From NCBI RefSeq assembly GCF_015704865.1, contig NZ_JADQTO010000002.1, positions 1 through 64,000 of the forward strand: a stretch of DNA of 64,000 bases, in the 5' to 3' direction. The stretch's first letter is position 1, and every line of letters begins with the position of its first letter. The translations under genes were made by a program, and so were the position numbers. The notes beneath the pieces were generated by a model, which saw only the letters and a list, made by a program, of their open reading frames with translations, ran no database searches and was not told where the DNA came from. Source of the DNA: Actinoplanes aureus (lineage in GTDB: Bacteria; Actinomycetota; Actinomycetes; Mycobacteriales; Micromonosporaceae). Shown here piece after piece: positions 8,800 to 16,928 of the stretch.

Positions 8800-9356
8800 C
8801 GGTCCGGGAGTCCCATCTGGTCGAGCTCGTCGACGAGCTCGGAACGGCACTCGGCTCGGCGACCGTGCAGGACGCGCACGAGGCACCAGGGCAACTGCAC
8901 CGGGCCTTCTCGGTCTTCCTGATCGACAGCGCCGGCCGGGTCCTGCTCCAGCAGCGGGCCGCGGCGAAAACCCGCTTCCCGCTGCGCTGGGCCAACACCT
9001 GCTGCGGGCACCCCGCGCCGGGCGAGGACCCCGCGGTCGCGGCCGGACGCCGGCTCACCGAGGAACTCGGCGTCCCGGCGGTGCCGATGACCGAGGTCGG
9101 GGTGTACACGTACCAGGCCGAGGATTCGATCACCGGGCGGGTCGAGCACGAGTACGACCACGTGCTGGTCGGGCGGATCCCGGAAGGCACCGAATTCCGG
9201 CCCGACCCGGCCGAGGTGGCGCGCCTGCTCTGGGTGGTGCCGTCCGACCTGGCCGAGCGCATGGCGGGTGATCCGGAGTCGTACGCGCCCTGGCTCGGCG
9301 GGGTCACCGAACGTCTGCTGGAGTCACTTTCACCGGAGCGGCCGGGTGGCAAATGA
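8796..9356 (+). CDS. idi: isopentenyl-diphosphate delta-isomerase, type I
   Basis: The 186-residue Nudix-fold enzyme interconverts IPP and DMAPP. The active-site CCGHP and the metal/catalytic EHEYDHVL motif are present, as is the Nudix-like GEDPAVAAGRRLTEELG. The GTG start is fixed by the 4-bp GTGA overlap with crtI; the open frame upstream of it is a shadow of crtI. The 3' end overlaps litR by 11 bp. Confidence 0.92.
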   Translation: MTVRESHLVELVDELGTALGSATVQDAHEAPGQLHRAFSVFLIDSAGRVLLQQRAAAKTRFPLRWANTCCGHPAPGEDPAVAAGRRLTEELGVPAVPMTEVGVYTYQAEDSITGRVEHEYDHVLVGRIPEGTEFRPDPAEVARLLWVVPSDLAERMAGDPESYAPWLGGVTERLLESLSPERPGGK

Positions 9357-10251
9357 CGGCCTGAGCGCCGGCGCCGCCGCACGCCGTCTCGGCGTCGCGG
9401 TGACCACCTTGCGGACCTGGCATCAGCGCTACGGGCTCGGCCCCAGCCGTCACGAGCCCGGACATCACCGGCGGTACACCGTCGAGGACATGGTCCGCCT
9501 CCAGGTCATGCAGCGGCTCACCGCGCAGGGCATCGCCCCCGCGGAAGCCGCCGCGTGGGCGCGCCGGTCCGCCACCACCCCGGAAGCGGTGAACGCTGAC
9601 GGCCCGGTCGGCGACGGCCAGACGATCGCCCTGGGCAGCCGGGCCGATCCGGCGGCTCGCGGCCTGGCCGATGCCGCCATGCGCCTGGACGGCCCCTCGA
9701 TGCGCCACATCGCCGAAGAGGCGGTGACCGGCCGCGGCGTCGTACCGGCCTGGAATCTCGTGATCATGCCGGTGCTGATCGGCATCGGCGAGCGCTACCA
9801 GGCCACCGAGCGCTTCGTCGAGGTCGAGCACCTGCTCTCCCGCACGATCACCGAGGTCCTCGCCGGGGTGCCTCGGCCGCCCCGGGACCGGGCACCGCGC
9901 GCTCTGCTGGCCGCCGCCGACGAGGAACAGCACACCCTGCCCCTGGAGGCGCTCGCCGCCGCGCTGGCCGAGAGCGGGGTGCCCACCCGGATGTTCGGGG
10001 CTCGAGTGCCGCAGCGGGCGCTGCTGGACGCCGTGAACCGGACGAGGCCGGCTGTGGTGGTGCTCTGGTCCCAGCTGCCCGACACCGGTGATGTGAAGCA
10101 GTTGGAGCGGCTGCTGGGCGTACCCCACCCACCCCTGATGATCGCGGCGGCCGGACCCGGCTGGCCCACCGCCGACCTACCGCCTCAGGTGACCACGCTC
10201 GGCAACCTCGCCGACGCAGTCCGTGCCGTCACCGCCGCTCTCGCCGGATAA
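9346..10251 (+). CDS. litR: MerR-family cobalamin-binding light-responsive regulator (LitR/CarH-like)
   Basis: The 301-residue protein has an N-terminal MerR helix-turn-helix (RRLGVAVTTLRTWHQRYGL), a four-helix segment, and a C-terminal B12-binding Rossmann domain. The axial-ligand His is visible in DEEQHTLPLEAL. In CarH/LitR proteins adenosylcobalamin is the photosensor and dark tetramers repress crt genes (established for the family). Here the W-x9-EH motif reads Y-x9-EH (YQATERFVEVEH), and the Gly normally three residues after the ligand His is Pro. The GTG start has GGAG upstream and overlaps idi by 11 bp. It probably controls both arms of this cluster. Confidence 0.85.
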   Translation: MANDGLSAGAAARRLGVAVTTLRTWHQRYGLGPSRHEPGHHRRYTVEDMVRLQVMQRLTAQGIAPAEAAAWARRSATTPEAVNADGPVGDGQTIALGSRADPAARGLADAAMRLDGPSMRHIAEEAVTGRGVVPAWNLVIMPVLIGIGERYQATERFVEVEHLLSRTITEVLAGVPRPPRDRAPRALLAAADEEQHTLPLEALAAALAESGVPTRMFGARVPQRALLDAVNRTRPAVVVLWSQLPDTGDVKQLERLLGVPHPPLMIAAAGPGWPTADLPPQVTTLGNLADAVRAVTAALAG

Positions 10252-10303
10252 GGTCGGCGTTTCCGCAGGTCAGAGACACGCGGCAAGAAAGAGGGATACC
10301 GAT

Positions 10304-10333
10304 TTGGAGACCGCTCGGTCGATCACATATGCT
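10304..10333 (+). promoter_or_regulatory. candidate promoter of the tRNA cluster
   Basis: TTGGAG (10304-10309) and TATGCT (10328-10333) are separated by 18 nt and lie about 80 nt before tRNA-Glu. The -10 is good and the -35 moderate. Confidence 0.4.
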
Positions 10334-10414
10334 TTGCAGGCCTCAAGCGGGGCGGGCCAAGGCCAAGAGCACTGCCGATCGCACAACCAGGGCGATATGC
10401 AATGATGGCGGAGC

Positions 10415-10487
10415 GCCCTCATCGTCTAGTGGCCTAGGACGCCGCCCTTTCAAGGCGGTAGCACGGGTTCGAATCCCGTTGGGGGTA
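10415..10487 (+). tRNA. tRNA-Glu (anticodon TTC)
   Basis: The 73-nt cloverleaf has anticodon stem CCGCC/GGCGG around loop CTTTCAA, a T-arm with GGGTTCGAATCCC, and the actinobacterial tRNA-Glu start GCCCTCATCGTCTAGTGGCC. No CCA is encoded. Confidence 0.95.
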
Positions 10488-10544
10488 CTGGTAAGTTGGT
10501 GGAGTGATCCGCTGACAAGCCGGAGCAAGACAGTTACATAGCAA

Positions 10545-10618
10545 GGTCCTGTGGAGCAGTTGGAGTGCTCGCCGCCCTGTCAAGGCGGAGGTCGCGGGTT
10601 CAAGTCCCGTCAGGACCG
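10545..10618 (+). tRNA. tRNA-Asp (anticodon GTC)
   Basis: The acceptor stem GGTCCTG/CAGGACC, the anticodon loop CTGTCAA between CCGCC and GGCGG, and the T-loop GGTTCAAGTCC identify it. No CCA is encoded. It lies 57 nt after tRNA-Glu. Confidence 0.95.
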
Positions 10619-10631
10619 CAACACCAACCAC

Positions 10632-10708
10632 GGCCAGGTAGCTCAGTTGGTACGAGCGTCCGACTGAAAATCGGAAGGTCGGCGGTTCGACCCCGCCCCT
10701 GGCCACCA
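10632..10708 (+). tRNA. tRNA-Phe (anticodon GAA)
   Basis: The acceptor stem GGCCAGG/CCTGGCC, the anticodon loop CTGAAAA between TCCGA and TCGGA, and the T-loop GGTTCGACCC identify it. Unlike the other two tRNAs here, CCA is encoded (10706-10708). No gene is supported from 10709 to 10963. Confidence 0.95.
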
Positions 10709-10963
10709 AGCCTCTCGCCGGGCTTTGAGCGTCGTCCACCTGCGGAAACGTATGGTGGGCGTTCTGCTTTCCAGGGTCTTCCCGGCGCCTCGCCGCAGGC
10801 TGGGAGCCGCGTCGAAGTGATGGCTCCTTCCGACTCGCGCTGACGGACTGATCGCTGCCTTCGTCTCGATCCGATTGCTCGTTGATCGCCGCGCCGCACA
10901 ACACATCGGGGTCCGCCGGCATTCATCAAGAAGAAGCGAGGGCATCGAGAGGGGACCGACCGG

Positions 10964-12487
10964 ATGCGGTTCGAGGAGTTCGCCGGTGCGCGCCTGCCGT
11001 CTCTGCTGCGGTGCGCCGTGCTGCTGTGCGGTGACCCGGAAGAGGCGAAAGATGTGGTCCAGGAGGCACTGGCCCGCGCTCTCGTCAAGTGGGACAAGAT
11101 CGGAAAACTAGAGGAACCGTACGCGTACGTGCGGCGCATCGTCACGAACGAGTTCCTCTCCAGACGCCGCCGACGACGGATCCGCACTGTCCCGCTCACC
11201 TCGGACCAGGACTGGCCCGCTCCGGCCGGCCCCTCCACCGGCGAGGGTGACGAGCTCTGGCGCATGCTCGCCGAACTTCCCCGCCAGCAACGAGCCGTGC
11301 TGGTGCTCCGCTATTACGAGGGCCTGAGCGATCAGGAGATCGCCGAGACGCTGGGGTGCCGGTCGGGCACAGTTCGGGGGTACGCCAGCCGCGCGCTGGC
11401 CGCCCTGCGCATCGAGATCACCAACGACCAGACCTCGGGGGGCGCTGCAATGACCACGCTCGACGGGTTGCGCCGGACCCTGGAGAACCGGGCCACGACG
11501 GCACCGGACAGAGCCGGTCTCGTACAGGCGGCGCAGACCCGCGCCGCCCGCATCCGCCGTCGGCGCCGGATCACCAAGGTGACGTTGGCCGCCGGGCTGG
11601 CCCTCGTCGTCGCCGTGGGCACACCCGTCGTGTTGCACCAGCGGCGCGCCACTCCGCCGCCGCCCGCGATAGTGCCGGACCGGGCACGCTCCGGCGCCGA
11701 GATGACCCTGGCCATCAGCCCGGACGCCGGCGCCGTGCTCGGTGCGTACGGCGTGAGCCGGAGTGCCCAATGGCAGGAGGTCTCGCTCTCCACGTCGACC
11801 GGCGAGGAGTTCGACGCCACCGTCATGGTGTACCCGGCCGGCAGCCCGGATCGGAAACAGTCCTCCCATGAGACCGTCGAGGAGACGGAGGTGCAGGGTC
11901 TACCGGCCCGGTACTTCCGCACCGAAGGCAAGGAGGAACTGGTCTGGCGGACCGCCGGCGGCGACCGGATAGACGTCACCCACGTGTCACATCCTCTCCC
12001 GGAGGCGAGTCCGGAGGATGTGGACACCTCCGACCGGACCGCGATGCAGAAGATCGCCGAGGCGGTCCGGTTCGAAGCCCCCTGGAAGGTCAAAGCGCCG
12101 ATCCGGTTCGGCACGCTCCCCGATGGGCTGCACTTCGACGGGATGAGCGTGCACAGCACGCAGCCGGAGCGGATCAACATCACAATGTCTCTGTCCTTTC
12201 CGGACAGCGAGCCGAACGACAGGCGACAGATCGATGTCAACTTCGGCTACGGGGACGTCACCCGCTACTCCCGGCTCAGCCCGGTGCCGGACATCAATGG
12301 CCATCGTGCCCGGTACGGCTCGTACCCGGAGGGCAAACGCAACCAGCTGGTGGTGCAGGTCGGCAGCTGTACGGTCGAGTTCCTCACCAGCCCCGGCATG
12401 ACCGAGCAGCAGATCCGCGATCTCGTCGCCTCCTCCGAGATCATCCCCTGCGAGCAGGTGGACGCCTGGGTCCCCCCGATCGGCTGA
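10964..12487 (+). CDS. ECF sigma factor (SigE-like) fused to a membrane-anchored extracytoplasmic domain
   Basis: Residues 1-155 form an ECF sigma factor: region 2 contains GDPEEAKDVVQEALARAL and region 4 contains QRAVLVLRYYEGLSDQEIAETLG. Without a stop the frame continues into residues 163-507: an Arg-rich segment, one transmembrane helix near residue 205 (LAAGLALVVAVGTPVVL) and about 300 exported residues of unknown fold. In relatives I would expect a separate sigma gene followed by a membrane protein starting MTTL. Here an internal in-frame ATG at 11450 with GGGGGG upstream could still give the separate second protein. The membrane part may tether or inhibit the sigma domain (inference). 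Confidence 0.75.
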   Translation: MRFEEFAGARLPSLLRCAVLLCGDPEEAKDVVQEALARALVKWDKIGKLEEPYAYVRRIVTNEFLSRRRRRRIRTVPLTSDQDWPAPAGPSTGEGDELWRMLAELPRQQRAVLVLRYYEGLSDQEIAETLGCRSGTVRGYASRALAALRIEITNDQTSGGAAMTTLDGLRRTLENRATTAPDRAGLVQAAQTRAARIRRRRRITKVTLAAGLALVVAVGTPVVLHQRRATPPPPAIVPDRARSGAEMTLAISPDAGAVLGAYGVSRSAQWQEVSLSTSTGEEFDATVMVYPAGSPDRKQSSHETVEETEVQGLPARYFRTEGKEELVWRTAGGDRIDVTHVSHPLPEASPEDVDTSDRTAMQKIAEAVRFEAPWKVKAPIRFGTLPDGLHFDGMSVHSTQPERINITMSLSFPDSEPNDRRQIDVNFGYGDVTRYSRLSPVPDINGHRARYGSYPEGKRNQLVVQVGSCTVEFLTSPGMTEQQIRDLVASSEIIPCEQVDAWVPPIG

Positions 12488-13981
12488 TCACCAGGGTTGG
12501 TTGTACTCGCAGCTGACCGCTACGTCCTCGGGGTCCCGGGTCTGGCAGTTGTCGCCGGTGGCGGTGAGGTTCGCGCCGCCGTCGAGGGTGTCCAGGCCGT
12601 CGCCGTACCAGCCGGTGCTGAGCAGGTCGTCGCCGGCTTCGCCGTAGACGGTGTCGCGGCCGGTGTCGCCGTCAAGGCGGTCGTTGCCCGCGCCGCCGCG
12701 GATGATGTCGTTGCCGCCGTAACCGGTGATCGTGTTGGCCGCGGCGTTGCCGGTCAACCGGTCGGCGCCGTAGCCGCCGGTGATGTCTTCGACGTCCGCG
12801 CCGACCGTGTCGCGTTCGCCGGCCTGCCCGTCGTCACCGGCCGCGCCGTCCAGGTCGACGGTCAGCGGCTTGGTGTAGCCGAAGTAGTCGACCACGTCCC
12901 GGCCCGCACCACCGAGGAGGACGTCCGCGACCGCGCCGGCCGAGTCGTAGTCGCCGGCGAGATAATCGTCGCCGGCGCCGCCCTCGAGCCGGTCCGCGCC
13001 CATGCCGCCGCCGAGCGAGTCGTTTCCGCTCCCGCCGAGCAGCGTGTCGTTGCCCTGATTACCGACCAGATTGTCCGGGCCGGCCGTGCCGGCGAGACGG
13101 TCGTTGCCGCTACCGCCGGTGAGGCCTTCGACGTCCGTGGCGATGGTGTCACCCTCGCCCTTGGCTCCGTCGTCGCCGGTGACGCCGTCGATGTCGGCGC
13201 TGATCGACCTGGTACGCCCGTCGTAGTTGACGAAGTCCTGGCCGCCGCCCCCGCTGAGCAGGTCGGAGTCGGACGAGCCCCGCATCGGGTCGATGCCTTC
13301 CTCGATCCGGTCGTCGCCCGCGCCGCCGTACACCTTGTCGTTGCCGTGCTGACCGAAGAGGTGGTCGTGGCCCGCCTCGCCGTAGAGCCGATCGTTGCCG
13401 TCGCCGCCCTGGAGGTTGTCGTCGTCGTTGCCGCCGTACAGACGGTCGGCCGACTCTCCGCCGGAGACGTAGTCCCGGCCGGCGTTGCCGTACAGATAGT
13501 CGGCACCGGCGTCGCCGTAGAGGCTGTCGTTGCCGCCGCCGCCCCAGACCCGGTCGTTGCCGCTTTCGCCGCGCAGGCGGTCGCCGCGCACACCGCCGGT
13601 GAGGCGGTCACTGCCGGTACCGCCGTTGGCGGTCATCGGCAGGTCGGTCCGGTTGGTCACCGAGTCGTTCCGGGAGCCGAGGTACACCGACACCCGGGTG
13701 GGTGCCGTCCTGGTGGTGCAGCGGACCTTGGTCTTGTCGCCCTTGACCGCCTTGCAGCCTTTGCCGGCCTTGACCGCGACCTGGTCGTCGATCGTGATCG
13801 TTCGTCCGGAGCGGGTGACGACGACCTTGTTCTGCTTGCCGGTCGCGGCCTTGTACTGCACCTTGGTGCCGCTCACCGACCCGACACCGGTGGAGGCGGC
13901 CTGCGCCGGGGTGGCCATGGCGCAGGTGACGGCGACGGTGGTGAGCAGAGTGAGGCCGGCCCGGCCGTACGCCTTGGTCAT
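12488..13981 (-). CDS. secreted RTX-like calcium-binding repeat protein (paralogue 1)
   Basis: The 497-residue protein has a signal peptide ending ATPAQA. A conserved domain of about 80 residues follows (SGTKVQYKAATGKQNKVVV to KGCKAVKGDKTKVRC), then some 350 residues of nonapeptide-type repeats (GGxGxDxLxG) that bind calcium in the hemolysin/RTX family. No catalytic domain is visible. Its ATG overlaps the upstream paralogue's stop codon as TGATG, so the pair is co-translated; an alternative ATG lies at 13993. Its stop directly abuts that of the sigma-fusion gene (TGATCA). A role as a secreted cell-surface or matrix protein is an inference. Confidence 0.82.
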   Translation of the reverse strand: MTKAYGRAGLTLLTTVAVTCAMATPAQAASTGVGSVSGTKVQYKAATGKQNKVVVTRSGRTITIDDQVAVKAGKGCKAVKGDKTKVRCTTRTAPTRVSVYLGSRNDSVTNRTDLPMTANGGTGSDRLTGGVRGDRLRGESGNDRVWGGGGNDSLYGDAGADYLYGNAGRDYVSGGESADRLYGGNDDDNLQGGDGNDRLYGEAGHDHLFGQHGNDKVYGGAGDDRIEEGIDPMRGSSDSDLLSGGGGQDFVNYDGRTRSISADIDGVTGDDGAKGEGDTIATDVEGLTGGSGNDRLAGTAGPDNLVGNQGNDTLLGGSGNDSLGGGMGADRLEGGAGDDYLAGDYDSAGAVADVLLGGAGRDVVDYFGYTKPLTVDLDGAAGDDGQAGERDTVGADVEDITGGYGADRLTGNAAANTITGYGGNDIIRGGAGNDRLDGDTGRDTVYGEAGDDLLSTGWYGDGLDTLDGGANLTATGDNCQTRDPEDVAVSCEYNQPW

Positions 13982-15102
13982 CAGCGCTCGCACCGGACCG
14001 CGGTGTCGCCCTTGCCCCGGGAACAGGTGTCGCTGTTGGCGCCGCCGTCGAGGCGGTCGGCGGCGGCCGGCTCGTCGAAGCCGTACAGGACGTCGTCGCC
14101 GGCCTCGCCGTACACCTGGTCGCGGTCCGAGTGACCGTCGAGCTCGTCGTTGCCGCCTCCGCCGCGGATGGTGTCGTTGCCCAGCCAGCCGCGGATGTAG
14201 TTGGCGGCACCGTTCCCGGTCAGCGTGTCGTTGCCGCTGCCGCCCTCGATCCGCTCGACGTCGGCGCCGACGAGGTCCTTCTCTCCGGGCCGGCCGTCGT
14301 CGGCGACGCCGTCCAGGTCGACCCGCACCGCCTTCAGGTAGCTGCTGTACTCGACCGTGTCCACGCCGACTCCGCCGAGCAGGACGTCAGCCGAGATCTG
14401 GTCGGCGGACTCGTCGCCGTGGAGGGTGTCCGCGTCGGCTCCGCCGTCGAGATGGTCACGTCCCTGGTAGCCCATCAGGATGTCCATCCCGGACTCGCCG
14501 TGGAGCTTGTCGTTGCCGGACTCGCCGAACAGGACGTCGTCGCCGGAGCCGGCGTACAGCATGTCGTTGCCGGTCGAACCGTGCAGCGTGTCGTTGCCGT
14601 CGCTGCTGTTGACATAGTCGTTGCCACTGCCGGCGTCGATGTAGTCGTTTCCGGCGCGGCCGTAGATCCGGTCCGTCCCGGTGCCGCCCTTGATCCGGTC
14701 ACCGCGGGCACCGCCGAGAATGCGGTCGCCGCCGGTGCCACCGTCGGCGGTCATCCGTACGTCCGTGCCGTTATCGATCTTGTCGGCCCGGTCGTACGTG
14801 TAGACCAGCACCCGGGTCGGCGCCTTCGCCGGCGTGCACCGGACCAGCGTCTTGTCACCCTTGACCGCCTTGCAACCCTTGCCCGCCCGGACCGCGACCT
14901 GGTCGTCGATCGTGATCGTGTTGCCGGAGCGGCTGACGACGACCTTGTTCTGCTTGCCGGAGGCGGCCTTGTACTGCACTTTGGTGCCACTGACCGAGGC
15001 GACGCCGGTGGAGGCCGCCTGCACGGGCGCGGCGAGCGCTCCGACCGAGACGGTGGCGAGCAGAGTCAGGCCGACACGGGAGGGCCATGCGGAGCGGGCC
15101 AT
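13981..15102 (-). CDS. secreted RTX-like calcium-binding repeat protein (paralogue 2)
   Basis: The 373-residue protein has the same plan as its downstream neighbour: a signal peptide ending APVQA, the same N-terminal domain (SGTKVQYKAASGKQNKVVV, KGCKAVKGDKTLVRC) and GGxGxD repeats to the C-terminus. The two are clearly a tandem duplication. The start ATG has GGAAGGA upstream. It is the first gene of a two-gene unit, and a TATGAT -10-like hexamer follows the ACGGTATCGTTCT motif upstream. Confidence 0.82.
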   Translation of the reverse strand: MARSAWPSRVGLTLLATVSVGALAAPVQAASTGVASVSGTKVQYKAASGKQNKVVVSRSGNTITIDDQVAVRAGKGCKAVKGDKTLVRCTPAKAPTRVLVYTYDRADKIDNGTDVRMTADGGTGGDRILGGARGDRIKGGTGTDRIYGRAGNDYIDAGSGNDYVNSSDGNDTLHGSTGNDMLYAGSGDDVLFGESGNDKLHGESGMDILMGYQGRDHLDGGADADTLHGDESADQISADVLLGGVGVDTVEYSSYLKAVRVDLDGVADDGRPGEKDLVGADVERIEGGSGNDTLTGNGAANYIRGWLGNDTIRGGGGNDELDGHSDRDQVYGEAGDDVLYGFDEPAAADRLDGGANSDTCSRGKGDTAVRCER

Positions 15103-15157
15103 CGAGATCCTTCCCCGGAAACCGGCGACCGGAATGATCGCGCGACCACAAGATCAT

Positions 15158-15170
15158 AGAACGATACCGT
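15158..15170 (-). promoter_or_regulatory. shared upstream motif ACGGTNNCGTTCT, copy 1
   Basis: The minus strand reads ACGGTATCGTTCT followed by ATGAT, so a TATGAT -10-like hexamer overlaps its end, 56 nt before paralogue 2. A similar motif occurs before the third paralogue, so it may be a common promoter or operator. Confidence 0.35.
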
Positions 15171-15216
15171 TCCGACCCGCCGCCCCAGGCATCGAGAAGT
15201 TTCCCCGGAACAGAAA

Positions 15217-15248
15217 AAAGCCGACCGGCGAATTCGCCGGTCGGCTTT
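15217..15248 (-). terminator. rho-independent terminator of the third RTX gene
   Basis: A perfect 32-bp palindrome (AAAGCCGACCGGCGAA and its complement, centred on GAATTC) is followed on the minus strand by TTTTTT in total. It lies 18 nt after the stop codon of the gene at 15267-16175. Confidence 0.9.
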
Positions 15249-15266
15249 CACTACATGCGTTGCCGA

Positions 15267-16175
15267 TCAGCGGCGCAGGACCGCCAGGCGCCGCTCGATC
15301 TCCGCAGCGTCGAACCCGGTGGCCGTGCCCGCCGCAGCAGCCGCGCTGGCGCCGTCGACGATCTCGCAGCCGGAGAGGCTGCCGCCCGCGAACACGTGGC
15401 AGAAGTCCCGGTTGGCGCCGCCGTTGACCTTGTCGCGGGCGCTCGCGTTGCCGATCGGCTCGTTCGTCACCGTGTCGACGCTCTCACCCACGAGGAAGTC
15501 GTCGCCGGCCTCGCCGTAGATGGTGTCGTTGCCCGAGCCACCGAGGGCGGCGTCGCTGCCGGAGCTGAGGGAGATCTTGTCGTTCCCCGCCTCGCCGGCG
15601 ACGGCGTCGTCACCCGCGCCGGTGTTGATGACGTCGTGGCCGGTGCCGCCCTCGACGAGGTCGTTGCCGGCACTGGAGCTGATGTAGTCCGCACCGGACT
15701 CACCGAAGATGGTGTCGGCACCGCCGAGGCCGTACAGGTAGTCGGCACCGCTGCCGCCCTGGAGCTGGTCGGCACCCGAGCCGCCGTAGAGCCGGTCCTT
15801 GCCCGAGCCGCCGCCGGCCAGCAGGTAGACCCCGGTCTTGTTCTTGACCCAGTCGTTCTTGTCGCCGAGCGCGGCGGTGATCTTCTTGGTCTTCTTCTTC
15901 GTGGTGCACTTGACCTTGGTCCGGCTGACCGACTTGCAGCCCTTGCCGGCCTTGATCGCGACCTTGTCGGTCAGGGTGACCGTGCGGCCCTTGATGGTGA
16001 TGGTCAGGCCGTTGGCCTTGCCCATCAGGGCACGGAACTCCACCGTGGAGGACCCGACGACGCGGGTCAGGCCCGCACTGGCCGCCTGGGCCGGCGAAGC
16101 CATCACGGCGGTGGAGGCGACTGCCGCGGCGGTGGCGCCGAGCAGAGCCAGGGTCTTGCGATTGAACAGGAACAT
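15267..16175 (-). CDS. secreted RTX-like calcium-binding repeat protein (paralogue 3)
   Basis: The 302-residue protein has a signal peptide ending ASPAQA and a diverged version of the same N-terminal domain (VEFRALMGKANGLTITIKG, KGCKSVSRTKVKC). Repeats such as GGSGADYLYGLGGADTIFG follow, then a short non-repeat tail with Cys residues (FCHVFAGGSLSGC). It has its own Shine-Dalgarno (GGGGGAA), its own terminator and an upstream motif shared with paralogue 2. It is transcribed separately from the other two. Confidence 0.82.
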   Translation of the reverse strand: MFLFNRKTLALLGATAAAVASTAVMASPAQAASAGLTRVVGSSTVEFRALMGKANGLTITIKGRTVTLTDKVAIKAGKGCKSVSRTKVKCTTKKKTKKITAALGDKNDWVKNKTGVYLLAGGGSGKDRLYGGSGADQLQGGSGADYLYGLGGADTIFGESGADYISSSAGNDLVEGGTGHDVINTGAGDDAVAGEAGNDKISLSSGSDAALGGSGNDTIYGEAGDDFLVGESVDTVTNEPIGNASARDKVNGGANRDFCHVFAGGSLSGCEIVDGASAAAAAGTATGFDAAEIERRLAVLRR

Positions 16176-16267
16176 GCGATTCCCCCGTTGGCGTTCGGTG
16201 ATCGACTGTGGAGCCTAGGCGCGGCATGCAAGCCCGCTGGCCGGTGATATCTCGAACCGGCACTCTC

Positions 16268-16280
16268 AGAACGGCACCGT
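16268..16280 (-). promoter_or_regulatory. shared upstream motif ACGGTNNCGTTCT, copy 2
   Basis: The minus strand reads ACGGTGCCGTTCT, 93 nt before the third RTX gene. It matches the copy at 15158-15170 at 11 of 13 positions. Confidence 0.35.
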
Positions 16281-16325
16281 ATCGACGCGTTGCCCGGGAA
16301 GACTACACATAGGCGGCCGTCGAGA

Positions 16326-16763
16326 TCAAGGCGATATGAACGACAGGAGAATTCCGAAGAGAAGACCGGCAGCGCCCAGTACGATGCCGCCGACCGCCTG
16401 CACCCGGCCCGTCGGCGGACGCCCCGACCGCGCCCAGCCCTCGGCTCGGCGCAGGCCGATGACACCCCAGATCAAGGCGATCGCCGAGGGCAACAGCAGC
16501 GAGCTGAGGACCAGCCCGGCGATGCCCACGATCAGGGCGTGCAGAGCCGGTGAGTTTCTGCCCTCCGCCAGGTCGGCACCCGCCTCACCGAGCCCCCACC
16601 GGAACCGCCGGGACGTCACCGCCGGTGGCCGAAGTGACATCACGAAGGGTGCCGGCTGGACGTGGTCCGTCCACCGGAAACCGTCCCACCACCGCTGTTG
16701 CGGCGCGCCGGCCGGGTCGGCGTACCAACCCGCGGGCACGGCGGTAGCGGTCGTGTCACTCAT
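16326..16763 (-). CDS. DUF2510 domain membrane protein
   Basis: The 145-residue protein starts with a DUF2510 domain (AGWYADPAGAPQQRWWDGFRWTDHV region). It ends with two membrane helices (LIVGIAGLVLSSLLLPSAIAL and GGIVLGAAGLLFGILLSFI) resembling a DUF4190 pair. The function of this actinobacterial family is unknown. GGAG precedes the ATG. The following 16764-16928 holds no recognisable element beyond the next gene's Shine-Dalgarno. Confidence 0.8.
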   Translation of the reverse strand: MSDTTATAVPAGWYADPAGAPQQRWWDGFRWTDHVQPAPFVMSLRPPAVTSRRFRWGLGEAGADLAEGRNSPALHALIVGIAGLVLSSLLLPSAIALIWGVIGLRRAEGWARSGRPPTGRVQAVGGIVLGAAGLLFGILLSFISP

Positions 16764-16928
16764 CGTCGTACTCCGGGCACTCGGCGGGACGGTCCGGAGC
16801 TGATCGGGCGGTGCGTACCCGGGTTTAGGGATTACGCCGGGCCGGCTCGGCGCCTCTTGAAGGCCGCCGCCCCGTCAATCAGAGTGTTATCGGGATCGAT
16901 CAGCAGAGCGTGGCGAGGAGACGACGTC

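Noticed and set aside
10434..11265. Minus-strand frames over the tRNA genes and the sigma start
   Set aside because: They run antisense through three certain tRNAs and show no family similarity.
12497..14134. Long plus-strand open frame opposite the RTX genes
   Set aside because: It is a shadow of high-GC repeat codons. The minus strand has signal peptides, Shine-Dalgarno sites and family motifs.
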